From: Gordonia malaquae NBRC 108250
Lineage (GTDB): Bacteria; Actinomycetota; Actinomycetes; Mycobacteriales; Mycobacteriaceae
Length of the DNA: 64,000 nucleotides
Assembly: GCF_000344135.1 (NCBI RefSeq)
Contig: NZ_BAOP01000007.1
Coordinates: 1-64,000 of the forward strand
Reading direction: 5' to 3'
Under the pieces are notes generated by a model. That model ran no database searches, had not been told where the DNA came from, and saw nothing but the letters and a program-made list of their open reading frames with translations. The translations under genes were made by a program, and so were the position numbers. Positions 7,819 to 16,657 of this stretch are shown here, one piece after another (position 1 is the stretch's first letter; the number at the start of each line of letters is the position of its first letter).

Positions 7819-9363
7819 CTACGACAGTTCGCGCTTGAGGACCTTGCCTGAAGGGTTGCGGGGGAATGTGTCGACGAACTCGACGGACCGCGGCACCTTG
7901 AAGTTGGCGAGGTGCTCGCGGGCGTGAGCGGTCACCTGCTCGGCGGTGACGTTTGCGCCGTCGCGCACGGTCAGGAATGCCTTGCCGACTTCGCCGAGGC
8001 GTTCGTCCGGGACTCCGATGACGGCGGCCTCGGTGACACCGTCGATGCGGGACAGGACCTGCTCCACCTCGGCGGGGTACACGTTGAAGCCGCCGCAGAT
8101 GTACATGTCCTTGAGGCGGTCGGTGATCTTGAGGTTGCCGCGGTCGTCGATGGTGCCGACGTCGCCGGTGTGGAGCCAGCCGTCGGCATCGATCGTCTCG
8201 GCGGTCGCCCTCGGGTCGTCGAGGTAGCCGCGCATCACCATCGCGCCGCGCGCCAGGATCTCGCATGCGTCGGACAGCATGATCTCCATGCCGTCGAAGG
8301 CCCGGCCGCAGGTGGTCGCGACGGTGACCGCGTCGTCGTCCGGCCTGCAGGTGGTGATGAAGCCGCTGGTCTCGGTCTGGCCGTAGGCGGTGACGACGGT
8401 TTCGACGCCGAGGTCGGACTGGAGGCGTTCGATCAGGACGACGGGGACGATCGTGGCGCCGGTGACGATCAGACGCAGGCTCGACAGGTCGTAGTCGGCC
8501 CGGGCGGGGTCGTCGAGGATCGTCTGGAAGATCGTCGGGGCTCCGGGGAACACGGTCGCCGACTCGGCCGCCGTCAGCTTGCAGGCCTCAGTGGGGGAGT
8601 AGACGGCGAGCGGGAGCATCGCGGCGCCGAACAACACGCACGGCAGGATGCCCGCCTTGTAGCCGAACGTGTGGAAGTACGGATTCACCATCAGGTACCG
8701 GTCGGTTGCGGTGAGACGACCGTTCGCGCCCCAGGCATGCGAGCCGGCAACGGTCTGCTGATGCTCGGCGAGCACACCCTTCGGTGCGCCGGTGGTGCCG
8801 GAGGTGAACAGGATGTCCGACAGGTCGTCTCCGGTGACGGCGTTCGCCCGTTCGCGGGTGGCCTCCGCGGCGGCCTCGGAGACGTTCATGAAGTCGTTCC
8901 ACGGCACCGCGCCGGTCGCCGGATCGACGGCCTGCTCGAGAGGGATCCCGACTACGGTGCGGTCTTGCGCGATCGGTGAGTCGAGCACTTCGCTGAGACG
9001 GTCGATGCCCGCGAACACGCCGGACGTCACAACGACTCGTGCGCCCGAGCGCTCGACGATGTCCGACGCCTCGCTGATCGTGTAGCGCGTGTTCAGGGGG
9101 ACGAGCACGGCTCCGGCGTAGTGAGTACCGAGTGCGGCGATGGGCCAGTGATGGCTGTTGGGGGCCCACACGGCGACGCGTTCGCCGTGCTGCACGCCGA
9201 GGTCGATCAGGCCCGCGGCGAAGCGTCGTACCTGGTCGGCGAACTCGCTCCAGGTGAGTCGGACCGGCTCGGCCCACTGTTCGTCGACGATCGCCGGAAG
9301 ATCGGGCCACGACTGTTCCGCGCGGTGGAGTGCTGCGGGAGTGGTGAGCGGAGTCGGAAGCAT
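7819..9363 (-). CDS. fadD3: FadD3, HIP-CoA ligase
   Basis: The 514-aa acyl-CoA ligase activates 3aα-H-4α(3'-propanoate)-7aβ-methylhexahydro-1,5-indanedione (HIP), the C/D-ring steroid catabolite, and so commits it to ring degradation. Motifs are ILFTSGTTGAPKGV (about 190), FFHTFGYKAG-like NPYFHTFGYKAGILP, YGQTETSG, WLHTGDVGTIDD, KDMYICGGFNVYPAEVEQVL and NPSGKVLKRELS. Similarity to mycobacterial FadD3 runs the whole length. ATG 9363 is favoured over a TTG at 9369 because TAGGTT lies 6 bases upstream. A KstR2-type box lies in the short gap shared with fadE30. Confidence 0.93.
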   Translation of the reverse strand: MLPTPLTTPAALHRAEQSWPDLPAIVDEQWAEPVRLTWSEFADQVRRFAAGLIDLGVQHGERVAVWAPNSHHWPIAALGTHYAGAVLVPLNTRYTISEASDIVERSGARVVVTSGVFAGIDRLSEVLDSPIAQDRTVVGIPLEQAVDPATGAVPWNDFMNVSEAAAEATRERANAVTGDDLSDILFTSGTTGAPKGVLAEHQQTVAGSHAWGANGRLTATDRYLMVNPYFHTFGYKAGILPCVLFGAAMLPLAVYSPTEACKLTAAESATVFPGAPTIFQTILDDPARADYDLSSLRLIVTGATIVPVVLIERLQSDLGVETVVTAYGQTETSGFITTCRPDDDAVTVATTCGRAFDGMEIMLSDACEILARGAMVMRGYLDDPRATAETIDADGWLHTGDVGTIDDRGNLKITDRLKDMYICGGFNVYPAEVEQVLSRIDGVTEAAVIGVPDERLGEVGKAFLTVRDGANVTAEQVTAHAREHLANFKVPRSVEFVDTFPRNPSGKVLKRELS

Positions 9364-9374
9364 GAACAAAACCT

Positions 9375-9388
9375 AGCAAATGCTTGGT
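9375..9388. promoter_or_regulatory. KstR2 operator between fadD3 and fadE30
   Basis: AGCAAATGCTTGGT matches the KstR2 consensus AnCAAGnnCTTGnT at all but one fixed position. It overlaps the likely promoters of both divergent genes; TAAGCT at 9393-9398 is a possible leaderless -10 for fadE30. The identical 14-mer recurs at 30391-30404. Confidence 0.8.
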
Positions 9389-9405
9389 AGGTTAAGCTAG
9401 CGGTC

Positions 9406-10668
9406 ATGACGACGATCAATCTCGCCGATCGGGCCGTCGACCTCGGCGAATGGGCGGCCCGCACCCCTGATGCGGCAACCGTCTTCGCGCAGGCCGTGCG
9501 CGATTGGCTCTCCGACAACCTGGTGGGCGACTTCGCGTCCCTGCGCGGACGCGGCGGACCGGGCAGTGAACACGAGTTCTTCGCCGAACGCCTCGAGTGG
9601 GACCGCCATCTCGCGGCGTCCGGTTGGACGTGCCTCGGATGGCCCGTTGAACACGGCGGCCGCGGTGCGACCATCGAGCAGCGGATCATCTTCCACCAGG
9701 AGTATGCGCGGGCCAACGCCCCCGCGCGTGTGAATCACCTCGGTGAGGAACTTCTCGGCCCGACATTGATCGAATACGGCACGCCGGAGCAGCAGGCTCG
9801 CTTCCTGCCGCACATCGTCGACGTCACCGAGCTGTGGGCGCAGGGCTACTCCGAACCGGGAGCGGGCAGTGACCTCGCGGGCGTCGCGACCTCCGCTGTG
9901 CTCGACGACGACCAGTGGGTGATCAACGGTCAGAAGATCTGGACGTCGCTGGCGCACCTGTCCCAATGGTGCTTTGTGATCGCTCGCACCGAGAAGGGCT
10001 CGAGTCGACACAAGGGCCTGAGCTTCCTGCTCGTTCCGCTCGACGCCGACGGCGTCACCATCCGGCCGATCCAACAGATCACCGGAACGTCGGAGTTCAA
10101 CGAAGTGTTCTTCGACGACGCGAAGACCTCCTCCGACCTCATCGTCGGCGAGCCGGGTGACGGGTGGAAGGTCGCGATGGGCCTCCTGCAGTTCGAGCGC
10201 GGTGTGTCCACACTCGGCCAGCAGGTGGGCTTCCACCGCGAACTCGACAACCTGATCGACCTCGCCGAACGCAACGGTGCGGCGTCCGATCCCGAGATCG
10301 CCTCCCGCCTCCGACGCGCCAAGGTCGGCCTTTCGGTGATGGAGGCCAACGCGCGGCGCACCCTCGCCGGCGACATCGTCTCCGAAGCCGGGGCCGCGTC
10401 GGTCACCAAGCTGCTCTGGGGCAACTGGCACCGCGACCTCGGCGAACTCGCGGTCGCAGTCGCCGGCGCGCCCTCCCTCATCGGGCCGCCCGCCACCACC
10501 GAGGGGCGAGCCAACAACATCTCAGATCCGGAGAACGTCGAACTCGACGAGTGGCAACGACTGCTCCTGTTCACCCGCGCCGACACGATCTACGGCGGCT
10601 CCAACGAAGTACAGCGGAACATCATCGCCGAGCGCGTCCTCGGCCTTCCCCGAGAGGCACGTCCATGA
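9406..10668 (+). CDS. fadE30: FadE30, acyl-CoA dehydrogenase of HIP catabolism
   Basis: The 420-aa flavoenzyme is an acyl-CoA dehydrogenase expected to introduce a double bond into the propionyl-CoA side chain of HIP-CoA. ACAD features are LWAQGYSEPGAGSDLAGVAT (substrate/FAD loop, about 145-165), WVINGQKIWTSLAHLSQW, and the C-terminal TRADTIYGGSNEVQRNIIAE. Its position divergent from fadD3 and ahead of ipdF matches the mycobacterial Rv3561-Rv3560c-Rv3559c order. The stop overlaps the ipdF start (ATGA), so the two are translationally coupled. KstR2 control is inferred from the box upstream. Confidence 0.92.
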   Translation: MTTINLADRAVDLGEWAARTPDAATVFAQAVRDWLSDNLVGDFASLRGRGGPGSEHEFFAERLEWDRHLAASGWTCLGWPVEHGGRGATIEQRIIFHQEYARANAPARVNHLGEELLGPTLIEYGTPEQQARFLPHIVDVTELWAQGYSEPGAGSDLAGVATSAVLDDDQWVINGQKIWTSLAHLSQWCFVIARTEKGSSRHKGLSFLLVPLDADGVTIRPIQQITGTSEFNEVFFDDAKTSSDLIVGEPGDGWKVAMGLLQFERGVSTLGQQVGFHRELDNLIDLAERNGAASDPEIASRLRRAKVGLSVMEANARRTLAGDIVSEAGAASVTKLLWGNWHRDLGELAVAVAGAPSLIGPPATTEGRANNISDPENVELDEWQRLLLFTRADTIYGGSNEVQRNIIAERVLGLPREARP

Positions 10669-11471
10669 CCCGTCCTGTTTCCCCACTCGCCACCCCTCCC
10701 GAGGAGATCGCGGGCCACGACCTGCTCAAGGGCAAGAAGGTCGTGGTCACCGCAGCCGCGGGAACCGGCATCGGCTTCGCGACCGCACGCCGTGTGCTCC
10801 TCGAAGGCGGCGACGTCCTGGTCTCCGACTTTCACGAGCGTCGCCTCGGCGAGACCGTCGAGAAGCTCGCCGCCGAGTTCGGCGCCGAGCGAGTCACGTC
10901 CCACGTCTGCGACGTGTCGTCCACCGAACAGGTCGACGATCTGATCGCCGCCTCGGCGCAGAAGCTCGGACGCATCGACGTCCTGGTCAACAACGCCGGA
11001 CTCGGCGGGGAGACCCCGGTCGCCGACATGACCGACGAGCAGTGGGACCGGGTCGTCGACATCACGTTGACCAGCACGTTCCGCGCCACTCGCGCCGCCC
11101 TCCGCTACTTCCGGGACGCCGGCCACGGCGGCATCCTGGTCAACAACGCGTCCGTCCTCGGCTGGCGCGCGCAGCGGGGTCAGGCGCACTATGCGGCTGC
11201 CAAGGCCGGTGTCATGGCCCTCACCCGTTGTTCTGCAGTCGAGGCCGCCGACTACGGCGTCCGCATCAACGCCGTCGCACCGTCGATCGCCCGTCATCCG
11301 TTCCTCGCGAAGGTGACCAGCGACGACCTGCTCGACGAACTCGCCTCCCGCGAGGCGTACGGCCGCGCCGCAGAAGTGTGGGAGATCGCGGCCACCATCG
11401 CGATGCTCGCCAGCGACTACACCACCTACCTCACCGGCGAGATCGTGTCGATCTCCAGCCAGCGCGCATAG
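10665..11471 (+). CDS. ipdF: IpdF, short-chain dehydrogenase of HIP catabolism
   Basis: The 268-aa SDR is the counterpart of Rv3559c (IpdF), which oxidises 5-hydroxy-HIP-CoA to HIP-CoA. The NAD(P)-binding loop is modified (VVTAAAGTGIGFATARR), followed by NNAGLGGET and the catalytic YAAAK in QAHYAAAKAGVMALTRC. The start overlaps the fadE30 stop by 4 bases and fadA6 follows 16 bases later, so fadE30-ipdF-fadA6 is one operon. The assignment rests on family similarity plus gene order. Confidence 0.88.
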   Translation: MTRPVSPLATPPEEIAGHDLLKGKKVVVTAAAGTGIGFATARRVLLEGGDVLVSDFHERRLGETVEKLAAEFGAERVTSHVCDVSSTEQVDDLIAASAQKLGRIDVLVNNAGLGGETPVADMTDEQWDRVVDITLTSTFRATRAALRYFRDAGHGGILVNNASVLGWRAQRGQAHYAAAKAGVMALTRCSAVEAADYGVRINAVAPSIARHPFLAKVTSDDLLDELASREAYGRAAEVWEIAATIAMLASDYTTYLTGEIVSISSQRA

Positions 11472-11487
11472 CAAGGAGCCAACCACC

Positions 11488-12645
11488 ATGACCGCACCTC
11501 AGGCCTACATCGTCGACGCCGTCCGCACTCCGGTCGGCAAGCGCGGCGGTTCACTCGCCTCCGTCCACCCCGCCGACCTCGGCGCGCACGTGATCTCGGC
11601 GATCGTCGAGCGCACCGGCATCGACCCGGAGATCGTCGACGACGTGATCTTCGGCTGCGTCGACACCATCGGCCCGCAGGCCGGCAACATCGCACGCACC
11701 GCATGGCTCACCGCGGGCATGCCGCTCGGCGTCCCCGGCACCACCGTCGACCGCCAGTGCGGCTCGAGCCAGCAGGCCATCCACTTCGCGGCCCAGGCAG
11801 TGATGAGCGGGACGCAGGACGTCGTCCTCGCGGGCGGTGTTCAGAACATGAGTGCCATCCCGATCAGCCAGGCGATGATCGCAGGCCAGGAACTCGGATT
11901 CACCACCCCCACTGCGGAGTCGAAGGGCTGGGTCGAGCGCTTCGGCGATGCGGAGATCAGCCAGTTCGTCGGCGCCGACATGATGGCCAAGAAGTGGGAC
12001 ATCAGCCGTGACGACATGGAGTCCTGGTCTCTCCAGAGTCACCAGCGCGCGAAGGCCGCGATCGCGGCCGGCCGGTTCGACAACGAGTACGTCGCTCTCG
12101 GCGACTGCGTCGTCGACGAGTGCCCGCGTGAGACGTCGCTGGAGAAGATGGCGTCCCTGAACGTTCTCGCCGAAGGCTCCGATCTGACCGCCGCAGTCGC
12201 CTCACAGATCTGCGACGGATCGTCGGCGACCCTGGTCGTGTCGGAGAAGGCTCTCAAGGAGTACGGCCTCACGCCTCGTGCCCGCATCCACCACATGTCG
12301 GTCCGCGGTGACGACCCGGTGATGATGCTGTCGGCGCCGATCCCGGCGACCAAGTGGGCGCTGGAGAAGACCGGCATGAGCATCGATGACATCGACGTCG
12401 TGGAGATCAACGAGGCGTTCGCGCCGGTCGTTCTCGCGTGGCTGAAGGAGACGGGCGCCGACCCGGCCCGCGTCAACCCGAACGGCGGCGGCATCGCGCT
12501 GGGCCACCCTCTCGGCGCGACCGGTGCGAAGCTGTTCGCAACGCTCCTCAACGAGCTCGAGCGCACCGGTGGACGCTACGGACTGCAGACGATGTGTGAG
12601 GGCGGCGGAACCGCCAACGTCACGATCATCGAGCGACTGGGCTGA
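11488..12645 (+). CDS. fadA6: FadA6, thiolase of steroid-ring degradation
   Basis: The 385-aa thiolase has the nucleophilic cysteine at residue 91 in VDRQCGSSQQAIHF, EINEAFAPV near 310, NPNGGGIALGHPLGATGAKL near 330 and the C-terminal MCEGGGTANVTIIE, where the second cysteine acts as base. In the KstR2 regulon FadA6 acts in the last thiolytic steps of C/D-ring breakdown. A Shine-Dalgarno AAGGAG lies 8 bases before ATG. It is the last gene of the operon and is followed by a strong hairpin. Confidence 0.92.
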   Translation: MTAPQAYIVDAVRTPVGKRGGSLASVHPADLGAHVISAIVERTGIDPEIVDDVIFGCVDTIGPQAGNIARTAWLTAGMPLGVPGTTVDRQCGSSQQAIHFAAQAVMSGTQDVVLAGGVQNMSAIPISQAMIAGQELGFTTPTAESKGWVERFGDAEISQFVGADMMAKKWDISRDDMESWSLQSHQRAKAAIAAGRFDNEYVALGDCVVDECPRETSLEKMASLNVLAEGSDLTAAVASQICDGSSATLVVSEKALKEYGLTPRARIHHMSVRGDDPVMMLSAPIPATKWALEKTGMSIDDIDVVEINEAFAPVVLAWLKETGADPARVNPNGGGIALGHPLGATGAKLFATLLNELERTGGRYGLQTMCEGGGTANVTIIERLG

Positions 12646-12671
12646 CTTCAGCTGGCACAGATCTGACGTTT

Positions 12672-12708
12672 GACAACAGCCCGGGCACATACTGCCCGGG
12701 CTGTTGTC
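12672..12708 (+). terminator. Terminator after fadA6
   Basis: A perfect 16-bp stem (12672-12687 with 12693-12708) and 5-base loop lies 26 bases past the fadA6 stop. There is no U-run, as is usual for actinobacterial terminators. Confidence 0.75.
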
Positions 12709-13039
12709 GTCTCCGACGTGTGATCGATCGCTTCTGAAGTCGTGTCGTGGTGCCCCACTAGTGGATTCGCCTCCGACAAGTAGTCCGATCATGGGATGAA
12801 ATTGTCGTCTGATCGACTTAAGAATCGGCCGATTCGGCCGAGAGCGCTCACGGTTTGCCACATATGCCCAATGGCACTGAGTGGCCATTCAGTAACGATT
12901 GAATAACTCAATTAGTGGTTCATCTGATCAACTGATTGACTGCGATACGAGAGCTTGGTCACGTATCGCGTGTCATGTGTGCGCGACCACGAGTCTGAGT
13001 CTCAATTGTTCAATCCTCACCCCGCGAAAGGGCTCCATC
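12709..13039 (+). promoter_or_regulatory. AT-richer promoter region ahead of the small peptide gene
   Basis: This stretch of about 330 bases is clearly less GC-rich than its surroundings and holds no convincing gene. A TTGACT at 12936-12941 could be a -35 element, and CGATACG/CGTATCG (12943-12949 and 12962-12968) form an inverted repeat that may be an operator. The length and base composition suggest a regulated or strong promoter for the 37-aa peptide gene. None of these elements is certain. Confidence 0.35.
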
Positions 13040-13153
13040 ATGGGCAACATTCCTGACATATCCGGCATCAACGATCTGATGAAGACGCTCAACGCGCTTC
13101 TCAACCAGGCCGGTTCCAACGAGAACGGCGGAAGCCAGACTCCGTCCGCCTGA
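13040..13153 (+). CDS. 37-aa peptide, possible outer-membrane (porin-like) peptide
   Basis: ATG 13040 follows a well-placed AAAGGG (13027-13032) and encodes MGNIPDISGINDLMKTLNAL plus 17 more residues ending QTPSA. It has no signal peptide. An amphipathic helix-like stretch (residues 5-25) is followed by a Ser/Gly/Asn-rich tail. Size, lack of signal and exposed serines recall corynebacterial PorA/PorH/ProtX peptides, which are O-mycoloylated by a mycoloyltransferase. A mycoloyltransferase gene lies two genes downstream. The comparison is by character and context, not sequence similarity. Hairpins follow directly, so it may be transcribed mostly as a single gene. Confidence 0.55.
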   Translation: MGNIPDISGINDLMKTLNALLNQAGSNENGGSQTPSA

Positions 13154-13164
13154 CGACTGGCACA

Positions 13165-13207
13165 GCGGGCCTCGTGCCCGCACGTCGGGCCGCGCACTGC
13201 GCGGCCC
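13165..13207 (+). terminator. Two consecutive hairpins after the small peptide gene
   Basis: GCGGGC/GCCCGC (13165-13170 with 13176-13181) is followed by a perfect 9-bp stem (13187-13195 with 13199-13207). They lie between the peptide gene and the GNAT-like gene. They could end most transcripts, or act as an attenuator that keeps peptide mRNA above the downstream genes. Confidence 0.55.
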
Positions 13208-13247
13208 GGCACCCTTCGTCCGCTCACGATCCCGCACAGGAGCACAG

Positions 13248-13880
13248 ATGTCTGCAGCCCGGCAGCTGGTCGCCGATGATCTCGTGGCGGCTGCCGCGGT
13301 GCTGGCCGAAGGGCTTCCCGAGATCCCGGACTACGCCGCACTTCTCGGAGCTCACACCGCGGACCCATCCGTGTGCGACTCCCTTGCCCGAGTCTTTCTG
13401 CGGCCCTTGATCAACGCCGGCTGTGTGGTCGGCGTCGACGACGGCGACGGCCTCGCGGGGCTGCTCGTGATGCATCGGCCGTCGGCCGGTTCGCTTGATC
13501 CCCACATGGAGTCCGCGGCCAGCGACCTTGAATTCCTCCGGGCTCATCCCGATATCGCGACCCGACTGCTCGCTCGGGTGAACGAACCCGCACTCCCGAT
13601 TCCGGAGCCGGACGCGGTCACGATCTCGGTCGCCGCCGTCTCGAAAACGCGCCGGAGCAGCGGTGTCCTCAGGTCGCTCGTCGGAGTAGTCGAGGAGGCG
13701 TGCATCGCCGACGGCGTCCAGTTCTGCGCGTGGACTGCCCGCGAGGACCTCCGCGACCTGTACTGCGCGGCGTGGAACCTCACGCCGTTCGCCGAGCGGC
13801 ACCTCGACGAGGAGACGCGTCTGTACGGACTCGCCTCGACTCGGCCGCCGGCGCTCTCCGCACGACTCACCCATTCCTGA
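13248..13880 (+). CDS. GNAT-like acyltransferase
   Basis: The 210-aa protein resembles GNAT-fold N-acyltransferases: VTISVAAVSKTRRSSGVLRS LV around residues 125-150 looks like the acyl-CoA-binding turn, and VGVVEEACIADGVQFCAW follows as the next helix and strand. The match is moderate. AGGAG lies well placed before ATG 13248. It is 36 bases ahead of the mycoloyltransferase gene and 95 bases after the small peptide gene, so a role in modifying the peptide or its lipid donor is possible but is inference. Confidence 0.6.
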   Translation: MSAARQLVADDLVAAAAVLAEGLPEIPDYAALLGAHTADPSVCDSLARVFLRPLINAGCVVGVDDGDGLAGLLVMHRPSAGSLDPHMESAASDLEFLRAHPDIATRLLARVNEPALPIPEPDAVTISVAAVSKTRRSSGVLRSLVGVVEEACIADGVQFCAWTAREDLRDLYCAAWNLTPFAERHLDEETRLYGLASTRPPALSARLTHS

Positions 13881-13915
13881 TCGTCCACCACCCACCAACT
13901 TCTGAAGGAGTCACC

Positions 13916-14905
13916 ATGACGCGCTCGCGACTCATCCTCCGCGCGGCCGCGCTCGCCTCCGCGGCGGCGATGACGCTGACCGGGCTTCCCTCCATCGCGC
14001 ATGCGGCGCCGAGCAGCGTCGTCACCTCGACCGATGTAACGACCCAGATGTCCGACATCATGGTGCACTCGGCCGCGATGGGGCGTGACATCCCGCTGAC
14101 GGTCCTGAAGCCGAAGGACACGTCGAAGCCCGCGCCGGTGCTCTACCTGCTGAACGGTGCAGGCGGAGGCGAGGACTCGGCGACGTGGCAGCTCAACACC
14201 GACATCGTGAAGTTCTTCGCGAACAAGCACGTCTATGTGGTCATCCCGATGCAGGGCGCCTTCTCGTACTACACCGACTGGATCAAGGCCGACGAGAAGC
14301 TCGGCGTCAACAAATGGGGCACGTTCCTGGCCGACGAACTGCCGCCCGCCATCGACGGCTCGTACAAGACGACCGGCAAGAACGCCATCGCGGGCATCTC
14401 GTCGTCGGCGACATCGGTGCTCAATCTCGCGATCGCGAACAAGGGCCTCTACCGTGCGGTCGGTTCGTACAGCGGCTGTGCCAGCACGTCGAGTGAGCAC
14501 GGGACGTTGTTCATGCGGATCGTCGTCGAGACCCGTGGCGGAGGTGACGTCCGGAACATGTGGGGCGAACTCCGCGGCCCGCTGTGGAAGAAGAACGACC
14601 CGATCCGTCACGCGGAAGAGCTTCGTGGGCTGTCGCTCTATCTGAGTGCGGCGACAGGGCTTCCCGGCGAACACGACAACCTCCGGGAGGTGCCGGAGGT
14701 GGGGACTCTCGCCGACCGGCTCGTCGTCGGCGGCGCGATCGAGACCGCGACGCGCGTGTGCACCGAACAGTTGGCGTCCCGTCTGCAGCAGTTGCGCATC
14801 CCGGCCACGGTCGACCGTCCGGTCGGCGGCACACACTCGTGGCCCTACTGGCAGGACCAGCTGCACAAGTCGTGGCCGCAGCTCGGCCGCGCGATCGGCG
14901 CCTGA
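13916..14905 (+). CDS. Secreted mycoloyltransferase (antigen 85-like esterase)
   Basis: The 329-aa product starts with a signal peptide (RAAALASAAAMTLTGLPSIAHA, cleavage near 33). It has the alpha/beta-hydrolase esterase-D core of mycoloyltransferases: LYLLNGAGGG, FSYYTDWIKADEKLGVNKWG with TFLADELPPAI after it, the nucleophile elbow AGISSSATSV near residue 163, and the catalytic histidine in GGTHSWPYWQDQL near 310. Such enzymes move mycolic acids from trehalose monomycolate to arabinogalactan, trehalose or, for corynebacterial MytC, to small proteins. GAAGGAG gives a strong ribosome site. A signal for anchoring is not seen. Confidence 0.85.
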   Translation: MTRSRLILRAAALASAAAMTLTGLPSIAHAAPSSVVTSTDVTTQMSDIMVHSAAMGRDIPLTVLKPKDTSKPAPVLYLLNGAGGGEDSATWQLNTDIVKFFANKHVYVVIPMQGAFSYYTDWIKADEKLGVNKWGTFLADELPPAIDGSYKTTGKNAIAGISSSATSVLNLAIANKGLYRAVGSYSGCASTSSEHGTLFMRIVVETRGGGDVRNMWGELRGPLWKKNDPIRHAEELRGLSLYLSAATGLPGEHDNLREVPEVGTLADRLVVGGAIETATRVCTEQLASRLQQLRIPATVDRPVGGTHSWPYWQDQLHKSWPQLGRAIGA

Positions 14906-14920
14906 CTCGCTCTCGTGCTC

Positions 14921-14960
14921 ACCGGCCGGGCGGCCCTGTGATTCGGGCCACCCGGCCGGT
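14921..14960 (+). terminator. Terminator after the mycoloyltransferase gene
   Basis: A 15-bp stem with one mismatch (14921-14935 with 14946-14960) and a 10-base loop lies 15 bases after the stop. Confidence 0.7.
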
Positions 14961-15024
14961 AGCATGGGATGACATTCAGAATTCGTCTCAACATCGAGCA
15001 GTTCGCCATGAAGTGGAGGGTCGT

Positions 15025-16533
15025 ATGACCAAGCCTGCAGAAACCCCGGTGCGCGCCGGCGACAAGGTCTCGTCGGAATCGCACAGTCTCACCGAGCTCC
15101 TCGAGATCCAGAAGGCTGCCTTCCTGCGCGACGGCATCCCTGACGCTGCGACCCGCGTCGACCGGATCAATCGTCTCGGTCAGATGCTCCTCGACAACGC
15201 CGACGAGATCACCGCCGCGCTCAACGAGGACTTCGGCACCCGTCCCCGCGAACTGTCGATCGCCACTGACGTCGCAGGCTGCCTCATCGACCTCACCCAC
15301 CAGCGTCGTTCGGCCGAGAAGTGGATGAAGGAGACCAACGTCTCCAAGATCCAGGGAGCGCTCGGCTACAAGCAGCGCCTGCGCCACGATCCCCTCGGCG
15401 TCGTCGGCATCATGGGTCCCTGGAACTTCCCGCTGCAGCTGACGATCGTCCCCGCCGGTTCGGCGTTCGCCGCCGGCAACCGCGTGCTGCTGCGCCCGTC
15501 GTCGATCACTGCGAAAACGACCGACGTCATCGCGCGTGTGGCCCCCGACTACTTCTCGATCGAAGAGCTCGCTGTCGTCACCTCCGCCCACGGCGGCGGC
15601 TCCGATTTCGCGAAGCTGAAGGTCGACCACATGTTCTTCACCGGTTCACCCGAGGTCGGTGCGTCGGTCGCGCAGGAGGCCGCGAAGAACCTGATCCCCG
15701 TCACCCTGGAACTCGGTGGCAAGAACCCGGTGATCGTCGACGCCACTCAGGACATCACCGAGGCCGCGAACTTCATCGCCGACGCCCGCATGATCAACGG
15801 CGGTCAGGTGTGTCTGTGCCCGGACTACGTGTTCGTGCCGGAGAGCAAGGTCGGCGAGTTCACCGAGAAGGTGATCGCCCGCTGGACCAAGAACTTCCCG
15901 ACGATCGAGAAGAACGATCAGTACACCTCGACGATCAACGAGAAGAACTACACGCGCATCACCGGCCTGATCGACGACGCCGTCGAACTCGGCGCCACCA
16001 AGCACCAGGTGATCCCGGCCGGCGAGTCGCTGCCGAACGCCGAGGCACGCAAGATCCCGCCGACCCTCCTGACCGGTGTCAAAGCCGGCATGAAGATCGA
16101 GGAGGACGAGGTGTTCGGCCCCGTCCTCACCGTCTACCCGTACCGCAACCTGTCCGAGGCGATCGACAAGATCAACTCGGCGGGGCACCCGCTGACCCTG
16201 TACTGGGTCGGTGACGACAACGAGAACCTCAAGCGCGTGGCCGACAACACCCGCAGCGGGTCGATCAGCGGCAACGACTTCGCGCTGCATCTGCTTTCGC
16301 ACGGTCTGCCGTTCGGCGGCGTCGGCCGGTCGGGCATGGGCAACTACCACGGCAAGTTCGGGTTCGACACGTTCAGTCATGCTCGTGCGGTCACCGTCTC
16401 GACGATGCCGATCAAGTTCGCCGAGCTCGTCTCCGCGCCGTTCACCAAGAGCGACACCCGCCTGACCAACGCCCAGATGAAGATGTGGAACTTCATCCAG
16501 GGTCGCGCCAGCCGCAAGTCGGCCAAGCGCTGA
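15025..16533 (+). CDS. Aldehyde dehydrogenase (class 3 / coniferyl aldehyde type)
   Basis: The 502-aa NAD(P)-dependent enzyme oxidises aldehydes to acids. Seen are GVVGIMGPWNFPLQLT (about 130, with the catalytic asparagine), LELGGKNPVIVD (about 230, general-base glutamate) and GGQVCLCPDYVFVP (about 260, catalytic cysteine in the QVC context). The C-terminus has the class 3 LPFGGVGRSGMGNYHGKFGF motif. GGAGGG at 15015-15020 sets the start at ATG 15025. It lies between fadA6 and kstR2 but shows no KstR2 box of its own. A steroid or lipid aldehyde substrate is only a guess. Confidence 0.9.
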   Translation: MTKPAETPVRAGDKVSSESHSLTELLEIQKAAFLRDGIPDAATRVDRINRLGQMLLDNADEITAALNEDFGTRPRELSIATDVAGCLIDLTHQRRSAEKWMKETNVSKIQGALGYKQRLRHDPLGVVGIMGPWNFPLQLTIVPAGSAFAAGNRVLLRPSSITAKTTDVIARVAPDYFSIEELAVVTSAHGGGSDFAKLKVDHMFFTGSPEVGASVAQEAAKNLIPVTLELGGKNPVIVDATQDITEAANFIADARMINGGQVCLCPDYVFVPESKVGEFTEKVIARWTKNFPTIEKNDQYTSTINEKNYTRITGLIDDAVELGATKHQVIPAGESLPNAEARKIPPTLLTGVKAGMKIEEDEVFGPVLTVYPYRNLSEAIDKINSAGHPLTLYWVGDDNENLKRVADNTRSGSISGNDFALHLLSHGLPFGGVGRSGMGNYHGKFGFDTFSHARAVTVSTMPIKFAELVSAPFTKSDTRLTNAQMKMWNFIQGRASRKSAKR

Positions 16534-16549
16534 TCTCACGCATCCCCAT

Positions 16550-16581
16550 CGAGGGCCGTCCGCTTGTGCGGGCGGCCCTCG
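16550..16581 (+). terminator. Terminator after the aldehyde dehydrogenase gene
   Basis: A 14-bp stem with one G·U pair (16550-16563 with 16568-16581) and a TTGT loop lies 16 bases past the stop. Confidence 0.75.
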
Positions 16582-16657
16582 TTGTCCGCCGGGCGCGCGA
16601 CTTGAACGGGTCCTCACCATGGAGCAAGCTTGAGGTCGCCGTCGTCGAGCGAGATCA

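Noticed and set aside
12899..13039. Longer 84-codon version of the small peptide
   Set aside because: The upstream codons have no ribosome site, unusual composition for this genome and lie in the promoter-like AT-rich stretch; AAAGGG fits ATG 13040.
16621..16634. CAAGCTTG palindrome upstream of kstR2 as a second KstR2 box
   Set aside because: The two half-sites lack the 2-base spacer of AnCAAGnnCTTGnT and the flanking A and T are not in place.
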